Source: Anisakis pegreffii (taxonomy: Eukaryota; Nematoda; Chromadorea; Rhabditida; Anisakidae). From it: a stretch of 64,000 nucleotides of DNA. A program made the position numbers and the translations under genes. Shown here one piece after another: positions 1-9,796 of the stretch. The stretch covers positions 1 through 64,000 of the forward strand of contig JAPYMA010000945.1 of assembly GCA_035041965.1 (NCBI GenBank), given 5' to 3'. How positions within the stretch are numbered: the stretch's first letter is position 1; the number at the start of each line of letters is the position of its first letter. Below the pieces are notes generated by a model. The model was not told the DNA's origin, ran no database searches, and worked only from the letters and a program-made list of their open reading frames with translations.

Positions 1-7
1 AAAAAGA

Positions 8-2508
8 TTAATATGATAACGTACTCTCGCCTCTGTGGCAGGCGGCTCTCTGCACATGTACTTTCCAGGCCCGAACCGTTTTAAATGGCTGGTTGGGCCT
101 GGCGCAGCCGGTTAAACGGCACCCTGAAATATCACCAATAAGCAAATAGAAATATTTATGAATTCATTTGTCAGTCTCACGGTGATCTTTGCTATCATAT
201 CCTTTATCGCCTAAGTATATATAAATATTCATAACAAAGTGCGACGATCTGATATAATATACTTTATCAAATACACTTAAGAATATTATTTCAGAGGTGC
301 TCAGATGAAAAGGGTATATCTCCATCTTAACTAGCAGTTATTTATTCGATATTCAATTGAAAGTAGGGTTCAGTGAGAAATTCTCAGTTAGACTTGAGAA
401 ACTTACAAACTGTTTGATCGGCGTCAACGTGGTACGCCTCCTGTGTCGGTGCCGTTAACTCGGCTTGATGTTCCGGCCGCAAGTTCTCAATGTTATGCGG
501 CCGGAATACCTGCGGCTCACGCTGCCGTCGGAGTGGCTGCCTCGGGATATGGGGCCTGCGCCTGAAAGAGGTTCATTTTAGGACTATTATATGAAACAAT
601 AGCGATTGATTTTTCACTTCAACATTCACTCCATTAGTTAATAATAATCTACCGGATATTAGTCTCATCCCATTCATCTAATATGTTAATATTTTAAACA
701 ATCACACTTAAAGTGTCAAATATTTTGTCATTAATAGGAGGGATGCTATCGAATAAATAAATGGACAAAATTCATTACAAATCATCAGGATAAACTTACA
801 GGAAATAGCGGGGCTGCGCAGGCCCCTCTTCTTCTTGGGCCATGTTATCTTCGTCGTTAGTGTCGTCGTTATTTTCGTTAATTAGTATTATTTCTTCGTT
901 AATGTCGTTATTGTCGATCGTTAATATCCTCGTTAATGTCGTCGTTAAATTCGTTAATGTTAATATCCTGGTTAGCGTCGTTAATATCGTCGTTAATTTC
1001 TTCTTCTTCTTCCTCAGGTTGCGGCTCTGGTTCGGCGGGTACCTCCTGCTGCCGCTCAGGTGATGGGCTCGGCCCACGATTCAACTTAAAAATTTGTAAG
1101 ATTATGAATTTATAATCGCGGGGACCAATGCCATCATATGTTCTACCATCTCTAAAATGATTCTTACGATAGCATTATCAGATTATGTTTCACACAAGAT
1201 CGTCCTATTGCAGTCAATGATAACATCAATCAAACGGTTCGTTGTTCAGTTATTACTCCTAAACAACTCCAAATTAAGTGAGTGAACAATCCCTCTCACT
1301 TCCAAGCTATTACGATCAGGAGTTTCACAGTCTTTCTTAAAAGTTTACCGGGAATGAGATTATTGAGACTGCAATGCTCCTTAAATACCTATAGTTCATC
1401 AGATCATTGAGAATATCTATACTATTCCCGTTCCTATATATTATCAGTATAGTGAAATATCTATACTATCAGTATAGTAAAAAGCGCTTGTTTATTCCTC
1501 ATTTATTGAATAAAAATACCATTAAATTTTACTTACATTCAGTGGAACCGGAACAGCCCACTGGTCCATTTCGTTTGCAAAGAGCTCCGATTCCACGAAC
1601 TGTAATATCAATTTATTTTTTATCTGAATATCGATATCATAATGAATGGTAGAGTTATTATCGTAGTCATGATTCTGTATGAACAATATTGTCATTATCA
1701 GTCAAAAAATGCTCCCATCAAACAAACTAATCAGTATGCCATCAAACAAACTTACTTGAATCGTGGGCTCTGCTAGGAACGCGGCGTAACGGTCCGGCCC
1801 CTCGCGGATCACTTCATGGACCGGCCCCGTTACGCCGAACTTCCAGCTTCTCGCATTTTCGACATCTCCCCGGTGTACGAGAAGCTGGATGCCCATCATC
1901 TGGCATATAGCTTCGATCAGCAGGGGGGAGGGTGCCCCTGCCCTGGCCGATTCTACTGAAATTAGAAAGCAATCATTACTTGATGCGCCTTCAAACGATT
2001 ATGTAAAGATTCGATATCCATTGGATAAAATAAATGAATACTACTAAACAAGGAAAGTAATTATAGGAAAAATTAATTTCATTGAATTGCAGCTAAACTT
2101 ACTTATCGAGTGTTTGCCCAGTTCAGGTGGCATGTGGTTGATTGTAATCGGCCAGTTGTGTTCCACCCACCGAACCAGTTCGTTCATCCCCGGCTTGAAG
2201 CTGAGTATTCCCAGCACTTGCAGCAGGTTGCTGCAAGTGAACCTCAGAGTCCCCCCAAACTGCAGATCCCTCTCTTCGGGCCTTGTTTCCGGATGGCCTG
2301 GTTCTCCTTCAATAACGCGCATCAAAAAGTTGGTGAATCGGACGTTGATGTCGTTAATATCCTCCGTCCTCTCCCTGCGGTGGTGCCTTCTACCCCTCGA
2401 TCTCCTTCCCTCACTGCTCTCCATGCTGCTGTTGTTGTTACTGCTGCTGCTGCTGCTGCTGGTGCTGGTGCTCGGGCCCATCCCGTCGATGCTGTCGTTC
2501 AGCATCAT
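8..2508 (-). CDS. Unrecognised five-exon gene, GC-rich exons, frame-broken
   Basis: Proposed exons on the minus strand: 2508-2103, 1955-1756, 1084-800, 561-407, 123-8 (stop TAA at 10-8). All junctions keep phase except inside exon 3. The start is the first ATG after a TTTTCAG acceptor at about 2513, a possible trans-splice site. About 386 residues are predicted if one base is ignored. The N-terminus has a Ser/Asn run, then an Arg-rich patch. Exons 1-2 encode a globular-looking region containing FTCSNLLQVLGIL and LLIEAICQMMGIQLLVH; the second resembles the late part of OTU-type folds, but only weakly. Exon 3 is Glu-rich, then an Ile-Asn-Asp repeat. The last exon has a C-x4-C-x15-H-x6-H pattern that could bind zinc. 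Exon 3 needs a -1 correction near 915-925: the 5' half is acidic in one frame, which stops at 910-908, and the 3' half is acidic in another. Codons are much more GC-rich than in neighbouring genes. I do not recognise the family. Confidence 0.65.
908..1030 (-). repeat. Degenerate Ile-Asn-Asp coding repeat (ATTAACGAY units)
   Basis: On the minus strand this is an imperfect tandem repeat of ATTAACGAC/GAT and related units, preceded by a run of GAA codons. It lies in exon 3 of the GC-rich gene and is where the reading frame slips. It would translate as a disordered, strongly acidic linker. A related EDINDIN motif occurs in exon 1 of the same gene. Confidence 0.7.
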
Positions 2509-2579
2509 TTTTAACTGAAAACAGTCATTTTTGTAACAGTCGTATATTCCCTCATTATTCCCGAATCCCAAAACCGTGG

Positions 2580-3440
2580 AGCGAATTTTGGTTAATTTTT
2601 TAGTGCTGATCGCATCTCGTTATGAGATAAATATCCTCACTGATGCATCTCTTCCTATCTCAATTGTATCAATGCATTCATTCAGTTCATTCATTGTGAT
2701 TATCATAACTTCAGCAACATCGTGAAATGCTCTTTTTCTTTAAGAATTTAGTAAGAATAATATGAGGAGAGGATTGAAGATGAACAATAGGTGAATACTG
2801 TTGAGTTGTTTTCGAATTCATATTTGCGTGTGCAGTTTACAGACGCTATCGAAATCGCTTTGTTCAAGGATTCTGCGCGCTATTTGAAGGTTGAATCATG
2901 GAACATTTCGAAAATTTTATTTCCACATCAGAGAAGCTCAACGCATTGACAAAGTGCTTTGTAAATTACTAATTTTCTTAAAGAAATTGAGCCTCAGAAA
3001 TAAATTCTTCTAAGACGATACTTAAGATTGGAGTCAAAAGAATTATATTGCAGTAAAATGTTTTGCGCATAATGAATTAGACATCAACAGATAATTCAAA
3101 GAAGTTCGACGATTGGAAATTGCTTTTGGACTCTTTTTAACTGGTTTTTTCTACATATTCATAAATTGTTTATTGAGGATCATTGCTTCAAACACTGCTT
3201 CATTATTGTTAAAGACAGTTTTCGTATGAATTCATGTGATTGAATTCTTTCATTTTGGATTATGACTATGTGTATACGCAATATTATGATCGTTCTCTTA
3301 CGGGTGCCCAAATCGCCGAATATACGCAATAATTTCTGAACTTCACAGGTTTTGAATCGTCTTCAAACGTTGCTTGATGAAAGTTGCGTTTTGTTTTTGC
3401 GTTTTGTGACAAGAATGGCGTTCAATTGAAATGCGAATTT
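2580..3440. other. AT-rich intergenic stretch, no feature seen
   Basis: I found no long open frame, convincing exon or clear repeat here. It separates the minus-strand GC-rich gene from weak plus-strand candidates. Confidence 0.5.
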
Positions 3441-3445
3441 TTCAG

Positions 3446-4141
3446 AAGACGACAGCAAAATCAAAAAAATTATGGAAAAAGATCGTATTATATTGACCAA
3501 AATCGCAGCGATACGAATTTGTATGAAGCAACTGAAGAATCTCAGTTGGCAGCACTCACTCTACAATATAATATTGAAGCACAGCAAGAGCGCATGAAGT
3601 TGGTTTTAGTTTCAATTCATGAAAAAATTTCAGATACCAGCTAGATAAAAGGTAATTCGAAAATTTTTGGATACTGAAAAATATATCAGCCCCATAGTGA
3701 TCATCCGAAGCAGACCAAATGTGTAATGATGCGTAAATTTTAAGGACAGCAGTTTTTTCTCAAGTTTTTCTCAATTCGAGTTCCAGTTTTTGATTATAAG
3801 ATTTCAATGCTATAGCTTGATTGTGCTTCAAAATTTTTCTATGCAGTGATGTAATCCAACGTCAGTGGTTGGGAAAAGTGAATAGACAAATCGCTCCAAT
3901 ATTCAAATGCACTGTTCAATCAAGCGCAACACATGAAAAATGCTTGAGGAATTATTCGCAATTCAGTTTGTATCGTTCAGAGCAAATGAGTGCCAACTGT
4001 GCAAAATTTAACCGAAAAAGTTATCCACTATTGTTTTATTATCAAAAATTCTTCGGCATATTGGACGGACGGTATTATCAAATAAGCTTTAACGTTGATG
4101 TTCTTATGGAAATGATCAAGCGCCTTTTCAGCAGACCATAA
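3446..4141 (+). CDS. Candidate two-exon orphan gene fragment
   Basis: Two open blocks join in phase: 3446-3598, after a TTTTTCAG acceptor and ending at a GTTGGT donor, and 3847-4141, after a TATGCAG acceptor and ending in TAA. The first block is Gln/Asn/Arg-rich and hydrophilic. The second, about 97 residues, mixes Cys, Phe, Tyr and Lys and includes QRQWLGKVNRQIAPIFKCT. Phase agreement and composition suggest coding sequence. There is no recognised domain, no clear start codon, and AT-rich DNA yields frames of this size by chance. A further upstream exon would be needed. Confidence 0.3.
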
Positions 4142-4361
4142 AACTTTTTTGGATTATTGCAAATCAATCTTCAAGTTCGAATGAGAATATTCGGGTTTAC
4201 CGTTCCAAAATCACCAATATTCCAAAATTTCGTCCGCATTTTATTAGGAAATATTTCAGTGCGATGATATAATCACGTATTTATAACCACGCGATTGAAT
4301 AGACCGAAATCGCCCGCGCATCATTTAGCCAACGACGATGTGAACGGAAGCGCGCAAGAAT

Positions 4362-4583
4362 ATGGAGTTACTTCAAAACACAAAAGATGAAATAATGCAG
4401 ATTCATGAAATTGAGATCGAAATTGAGACCACGCATCGGGTATTTAATAATGTTGCGAGCATGCGGAAAGCATTGGAACAAATCAATTCAGATGAGGATA
4501 TATGGAATTCGCTAAATATTTCAGTGGATCAATATATCACCATAAGAACGTCAATGTATCATGATCAGAGCCACACTGGATGA
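4362..4583 (+). CDS. Candidate 73-residue orphan ORF or exon
   Basis: An open frame starts at ATG and ends in TGA. It encodes an acidic, helix-prone segment (a run of Glu/Ile such as EIEIEIETTH). It could be a 3' exon of the preceding candidate, because an AAG acceptor lies just upstream in the same phase, or a chance frame. No homology is recognised. Confidence 0.22.
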   Translation: MELLQNTKDEIMQIHEIEIEIETTHRVFNNVASMRKALEQINSDEDIWNSLNISVDQYITIRTSMYHDQSHTG

Positions 4584-4599
4584 ACACATAATAGATGAA

Positions 4600-5480
4600 C
4601 GTCATAATAATGCCATGTAAGAACAAAAAATGCAACGAAAAAGTTGAAACAAATGAGAACAATTAGAAATGGAAATGAAATTAAGAACTCACATTAAATT
4701 ATTCAGCACGTCCCAATGCGGCTGTTTGATATTATTAATAAAATATTATTGCTGTTGTTGTTTAATTTTATTTGATAAAAATACCTATAATTCATCATAT
4801 TATAAAAGCTGATCGGAATGTTCGAAAATAATTGAAATATTGAAGAATGTCAGGAATTTTTCCCAGACCGGAAGGTGCGAAACAAATTTCAAGATATTTT
4901 AGTATTGCGAGCCTTATGTGAGGTTAAATGACCCGAGACGTGAACACATTTTTGTTTATTAAGATTTATGATAATTGAGGTTCGAAAATACTTGTATCGT
5001 ATTGAGCTAAATTACAGAACATGCACTGTAATGCCAGTTCTGAATTTGTTGAGAACAGCAAAAAACTGAGGATATTAATGAAATATGAATGAAGTAAAAT
5101 GAACATGATTTGTAACGTACAATTTATTACTAATTCATTTATTTATCACCAAGCCGCCAAATAATTCCATCAAAATACCAATAGCTTGAAAATCTGAAAT
5201 CCAGCACATAAGATTGGAAGTAGGAAAATTATCGCAGTACATCCAAATAGCTGACGACAGATTAACGCATTGAATTTCGAGAGCGACGATTGCATCGGAA
5301 ACGGAATAAGCTAACGGTAATCAATGACAATTATTAGGTGGTTAATACCCAGAAAGTTCAAAATATGATGCTAATTGACAAATTATTTCGATATCCGACA
5401 GGTAAAAGCAATTATTCTAATTCAGCAGTAACGACATTATTGAAACAAGACGGCTTCATATGAAAGGATAAAAAATTCGG
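4600..5480. other. AT-rich intergenic stretch, nothing recognised
   Basis: No supported exon, RNA gene or repeat was seen here. Confidence 0.45.
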
Positions 5481-5485
5481 CAATG

Positions 5486-6019
5486 TTATTGTGAAAATTT
5501 CCGATCGTTCACACATGTAATTTGTCGAATTTCACTCTCACGGTAATATTGAATGTTCAAATAATTGTAACAAATTTCACTCATTAGTGAAAGTTCAAAT
5601 TGATAACATGCCAACAAAGGCATTGATGGAAGAGAGGAATAATCGATGAACTTGCACGTTCTCGATAGGGTGATGAGAGCGCTGTGATCAGAGAATTGGT
5701 CATTTCCAATTGAATGATGAAAGAGAAATGTAGTGAGCCATTGTTCTTGTGATCGTTGATTGTTGTAAGTGAAGCATTTATTGATCAATTGCTGCATCTG
5801 CGCTGAATGACAGTGAGTGACATGCTTATGAAGTGACATGCTCATGCAATTGAGTGATCTAGCTTGTTTACAAAAGTTACGATATTCTGTGATGCGCACA
5901 TTTTCAAATGGAAATTTCTCTTTCAAGATCAATGAATCTATTTCGCTCCTGTCAAATTCTTTATATTTGGGAATGGTTCTTTTCAGAAGAACAGAGCGTT
6001 GTGAGTCAAGCAACAACAT
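5486..6019 (-). CDS. Candidate 177-residue single-exon orphan ORF
   Basis: This uninterrupted minus-strand frame runs from ATG to TAA and is one of the two longest open frames in the window. The predicted protein is rich in Ser, Leu, Cys and His and has no signal peptide or recognised domain. A second open frame (6479-6234, 81 residues) follows the same strand upstream. The length is unusual for this AT-rich DNA, but no conserved motif supports it, so it may be an orphan gene, a transposon remnant or chance. Confidence 0.3.
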   Translation of the reverse strand: MLLLDSQRSVLLKRTIPKYKEFDRSEIDSLILKEKFPFENVRITEYRNFCKQARSLNCMSMSLHKHVTHCHSAQMQQLINKCFTYNNQRSQEQWLTTFLFHHSIGNDQFSDHSALITLSRTCKFIDYSSLPSMPLLACYQFELSLMSEICYNYLNIQYYRESEIRQITCVNDRKFSQ

Positions 6020-6799
6020 TTAAGCACCTAATCATCACTGGGTAAAGCATGGTCCTAAACTGCAGAAATGCATGACCTAAGCACGATTTGGAAGCCTTTC
6101 TGGATGCTTGTTCGCAGTTGAGTGACCGTATGCTCAATTAATGGAACATAATTGTGATATTCTATGGTATTCGCGTAGCGTTTTAATTAATACATGAGAG
6201 AATTGAATGAAATCAAAGTATGAGCACCCTCATTCATCTCATTTTAGTCTCGGCAGACTGATTTTTTTGGCATATCTGATGGACTTCTATGTTCAGGAAG
6301 CATATTTGTTCACTATACCGATAGTCACATAAAAGGGAATGCAATTTATGATAAGCTGAATAAGCCCGAATCGTTAAGGAGCGGGAGCATTGGTTTTGCA
6401 TGGAACTCTTCAGAACATATGACTTCATTCGGACTTGCTGTGTTCTGATGGTTGCTGAAACATTTAATTTACAGTACAATTTAACAGCGAAGATTGTGTT
6501 TGTCGAGATTATCTCGCATACTGCGGAAGAACGACGACTGACATTAATTGTAAGGAAGCAGTAAAATTTCTAAACATTTGTTTTACAGTTGAACAATCCA
6601 ATTATGCCGATAATCTAATCGGAGAATCTATATCTCTGTCCTCATTGGTCTATTTTCATGCCTGAGTCAAAGGACACCATTGAATTGCTAGTTTGAATAC
6701 GGTGCTCATATTCGCCCGATACTAAGGAAACGTCTCACAATCGGCTACTTGACATACCTAATTTAATTGAGCTGTAAATTTCTTGAATCAAGAGAACTT

Positions 6800-8430
6800 C
6801 TGAAGTCAGTGTTGAAAACAACTCACGAGTTGCTGATCAAAACTGCAGATAGACCCAGTTTGAAGATTTTGCTCATGACAGCCCCATAGTAATGAAATTG
6901 CCCAGCTGTACAACATAACCATCCTTAATGATTTGTAGCAAAGGGAAGTATGCAAAATTGCTGGATAATATATATTATTCCAAATCTAGAGATATCGACG
7001 GACGAATGGTGTGCAGAAATTCATATGTTGCTGGGCAAAACTGAGAGTCCCGTAGGCTCGAAGATGACAGCCCATATAGCAATGTGAAGATTGCTGTAAC
7101 TCGTCATCCCTTCATAATTGCTCAGCCAAATTACATGATATACTTAGAGTAGAGATTCTGAGCAATCGAATGCTGCAAAGTAATTCATAGGTTACGGGGC
7201 AAACCTGAGAGTACCGTTACTTTGAAGGAGGTAACCTCTGTAGGGCTATAGTAGCCTACTGACATTGAACTATAGTGATAGTGTGCACATGAATGAGCGA
7301 TTTTGCGGTCGTTGTTGAGATAGCTTCATGGAAGTGGCCATAACTCCTCAAGAAGACCAAACTGCTCGACAAAATATATATTTTTCTGAATGTAGAGATC
7401 CAGCTGGATCGACTGATACAAAAAATTCATATGTTAGTGGGCAAACTGGCCAAGGACTTTGACGATGTCGCCTGATCAGTTCACTAGCAGCTTTGTTTAC
7501 GCTGAAGTTTACGGCAGCGTAAACAAAGCAATCAATACGTTCATATTAGCGATAGGCGGAATGCGATCTTCGAGCTAACCGTCTTCTCAGGTTTGCCCGG
7601 AAACATGCGAATTTCTTTCCACCGTTCGATCCAGCAGAACATCTAGATTCAGAATATTAAAAATTTTACGCAGCAATATGGCTTAGTTGAGGAGATATAG
7701 GGATTTTATTAATTTTATCTCGGGTGCCACCTTCAAGGCTACCGTATGCTCAAGTTTGCCCTCTATCATATGAATTTTTTTGCATCAGTCGATCCAGCTG
7801 GATCTCTTCATTCAGAAAAGCATATATTTTGTCGAGCGATTTTGTTATCCTGAGCATACATAGTCATTTTCTGCAGATATGGCTCAATTCAATAGCGCAG
7901 TCACGCTCATTCGTACAAATTGATCACTATAGAGCCATCAATATGTTCATATTTGCGATAGGCGGAATGCGATCTTGGAGCTAACCTTCTTCTCAGCTTT
8001 ACCCGGGAACATGTAAATTTCTTTGCGCCAGTCGATCCAACCGAATCTCTAGATTCAGAATATCAAAAATTTTACTCGGTAATTCTACTTTCTTGAGGAG
8101 ATATGGTAATTTTCTTAATAGTATCTTGGGTGCCACCATCAATACTCTCGTATGCTCAAGTTTGCCCACTAAGTTATGAATATTTTTGCATCATTCGATC
8201 CAGCTGCATCTCTACACTCAGAAAAATATACACGTTGCTGATCGATTTTTATTTCCTGAGGAGCTAGAGCCATGTTCTTAGATCTATCTCATTTCTATAG
8301 CGGGGTCGCGCTCATTCATGCATATTGATCACTATAGAGCAATAATCAATACATTCATATAGCAATAAGCGAATTGCTATTTCGAGCTAACTGTCTTCTC
8401 AGCTTTGCTCTGAAACATGTGACTTTCTTT
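6800..8430. repeat. Large inverted (fold-back) array of ~170-240 bp units
   Basis: About nine diverged units share blocks such as TTTGCCC...ACATATGAATTTCTTTGCA, CGATCCAGCTGGATCTCTA, TTCAGAAAA.ATATATTTTG and TTGAGGAGATATGG. Units right of 7530 are on the plus strand (TTTGCCC-type starts near 7589, 7751, 7998, 8160 and 8403). Units left of 7490 are in the opposite orientation (near 7440, 7210, 7040 and 6840). A higher-order period of about 407-410 bp is visible on the right from GTTCATAT...GCGATAGGCGGAATGCGATC at about 7541, 7948 and 8355. The whole is a long imperfect palindrome. Another dispersed unit lies near 46590-46775. Confidence 0.8.
7490..7529. repeat. Perfect 15-bp inverted repeat at fold-back centre
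   Basis: GCTTTGTTTACGCTG (7490-7504) and CAGCGTAAACAAAGC (7515-7529) are exact reverse complements around a 10-nt spacer. The hairpin marks the switch in orientation of the surrounding repeat units, so it is probably the terminal repeat pair or junction of a fold-back element. Confidence 0.9.
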
Positions 8431-8439
8431 AAATCATGA

Positions 8440-9740
8440 GGTTGGGCTGACTCCAAACATGATTTTTAACGTTAGGAATTGTCTGAAACAAAATACTGAG
8501 TTTCGCAAACATCCGTGAAGCGCTAAGCGAGCTCAGAATGAATTTTGAGTTATGATTAAACTCAAAGACGAAATCGAACTCAATTTTAATCTGCGGCAGA
8601 AAACTAGACCGTAATCGATGAACTGCAACATTTGAAAAAATGAAAGGATATTTTGAGAGTGCTGATGAACACGTTCTAGTTACATTCTGAACGCAATGTT
8701 TGTAGTGATTGGATGAAACATGGTGAACGATAATCGTGGTGAACTGTTACAATTGATGAGGGAGAGGTGGAGGGATCAAGCTCTGACTGATACCAAAGCT
8801 GAGATATTTATGCAAAGAATTCATGGCTCTGTAATATCGTAGTAAGACGTCTATTGAAAAAATTGATGACTCCCTGACATGAGCCTCAGTCTACTCCTAA
8901 ATAAAGTCCATCACTACATTTCATGTTGATTATCACCACGATACCATCATGTACGTTGAATAACGTCAAGCAAGAACAATCGACAATCATTATCACATAT
9001 CGCATTAGATTATTAATCGCCATAAATGTATTTCCAATCTTGAAGCACAAGCGTAGATACGATTGCGATTCAATTATTAGCTTTGGCGATCTTGTCTGGA
9101 GTGAAGAGAATAATTTTTTAAAGAATGAAGTAATTTGCAACCTATTTCGGCATATGCTCAGCAGAATCGGCTGGGGGTGCGGGGTTTGGTAATTTATGAT
9201 CACCACCATAGGTTCTTTTAGCATCATTCTGAGTGAAATTAAAACAAGTAACACAATTTTGTTCTCAATTGGAGGCGAACATTATAAGGAAGATGTCTGC
9301 TTCCGGTTGGGCGTTCAGGTTAGCAGCTTACCATCAGTTGGGGTTGAGGCTGGGAAATTCCTCTTCCTCCCGGAGAGCCCTTTCCTATTGGAAAGGCTTC
9401 TCTTCCGCATGCCGATTCCTCCTCACGTTTGGGAAATATATCTTTTCAGCTCATTCCCAGGTCCGAAGAACCCTTCTTCCGACCTAGGAATCGTGCTCTT
9501 TTCTGGTGAACAGCACTCTTTCTTGGTTAGCTCCCCTCTCCCATCTTGCAGACCCCTCTCCCATTCAGGAGCTCCACTCTTGCAGAAACTTTACTCACCT
9601 TTCGGGAAGCCTTCTCTCAATGAATTGAATGCTTTAACCCTTGCAGATTATCAATGAACTCAATTTTACGAATGGGCGATTTTATACTCATCTGTGACGC
9701 ACCATTTTGTTACACGTAAAGTCGTCCTTCGTGAATTGTT
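8440..9740. other. Intergenic region with a pyrimidine/GC-rich block
   Basis: Most of this stretch is ordinary AT-rich DNA. From about 9290 to 9655 the base composition shifts to C/T-rich and a 153-codon plus-strand frame (9196-9657) stays open. It contains short palindromes such as CCTTTCCTATTGGAAAGG. The translation is low in charged residues and looks composition-driven rather than like a gene. It lies just upstream of CSTF2, so promoter or repeat are alternatives. Confidence 0.4.
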
Positions 9741-9796
9741 CGAGGTGGGATTTCAGGTTTTCATTACTGGTTTGTGGGCATATTATTGGGTGAGTG

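Noticed and set aside
1431..1485. Repeated ATCTATACTATCAGTATAGT strings
   Set aside because: A short local palindromic duplication within an intron of the GC-rich gene; too small to interpret.
2087..2518. Long plus-strand open frames (143 and 134 codons)
   Set aside because: They are antisense shadows of GC-rich exon 1 of the minus-strand gene, which has splice sites and a coherent protein.
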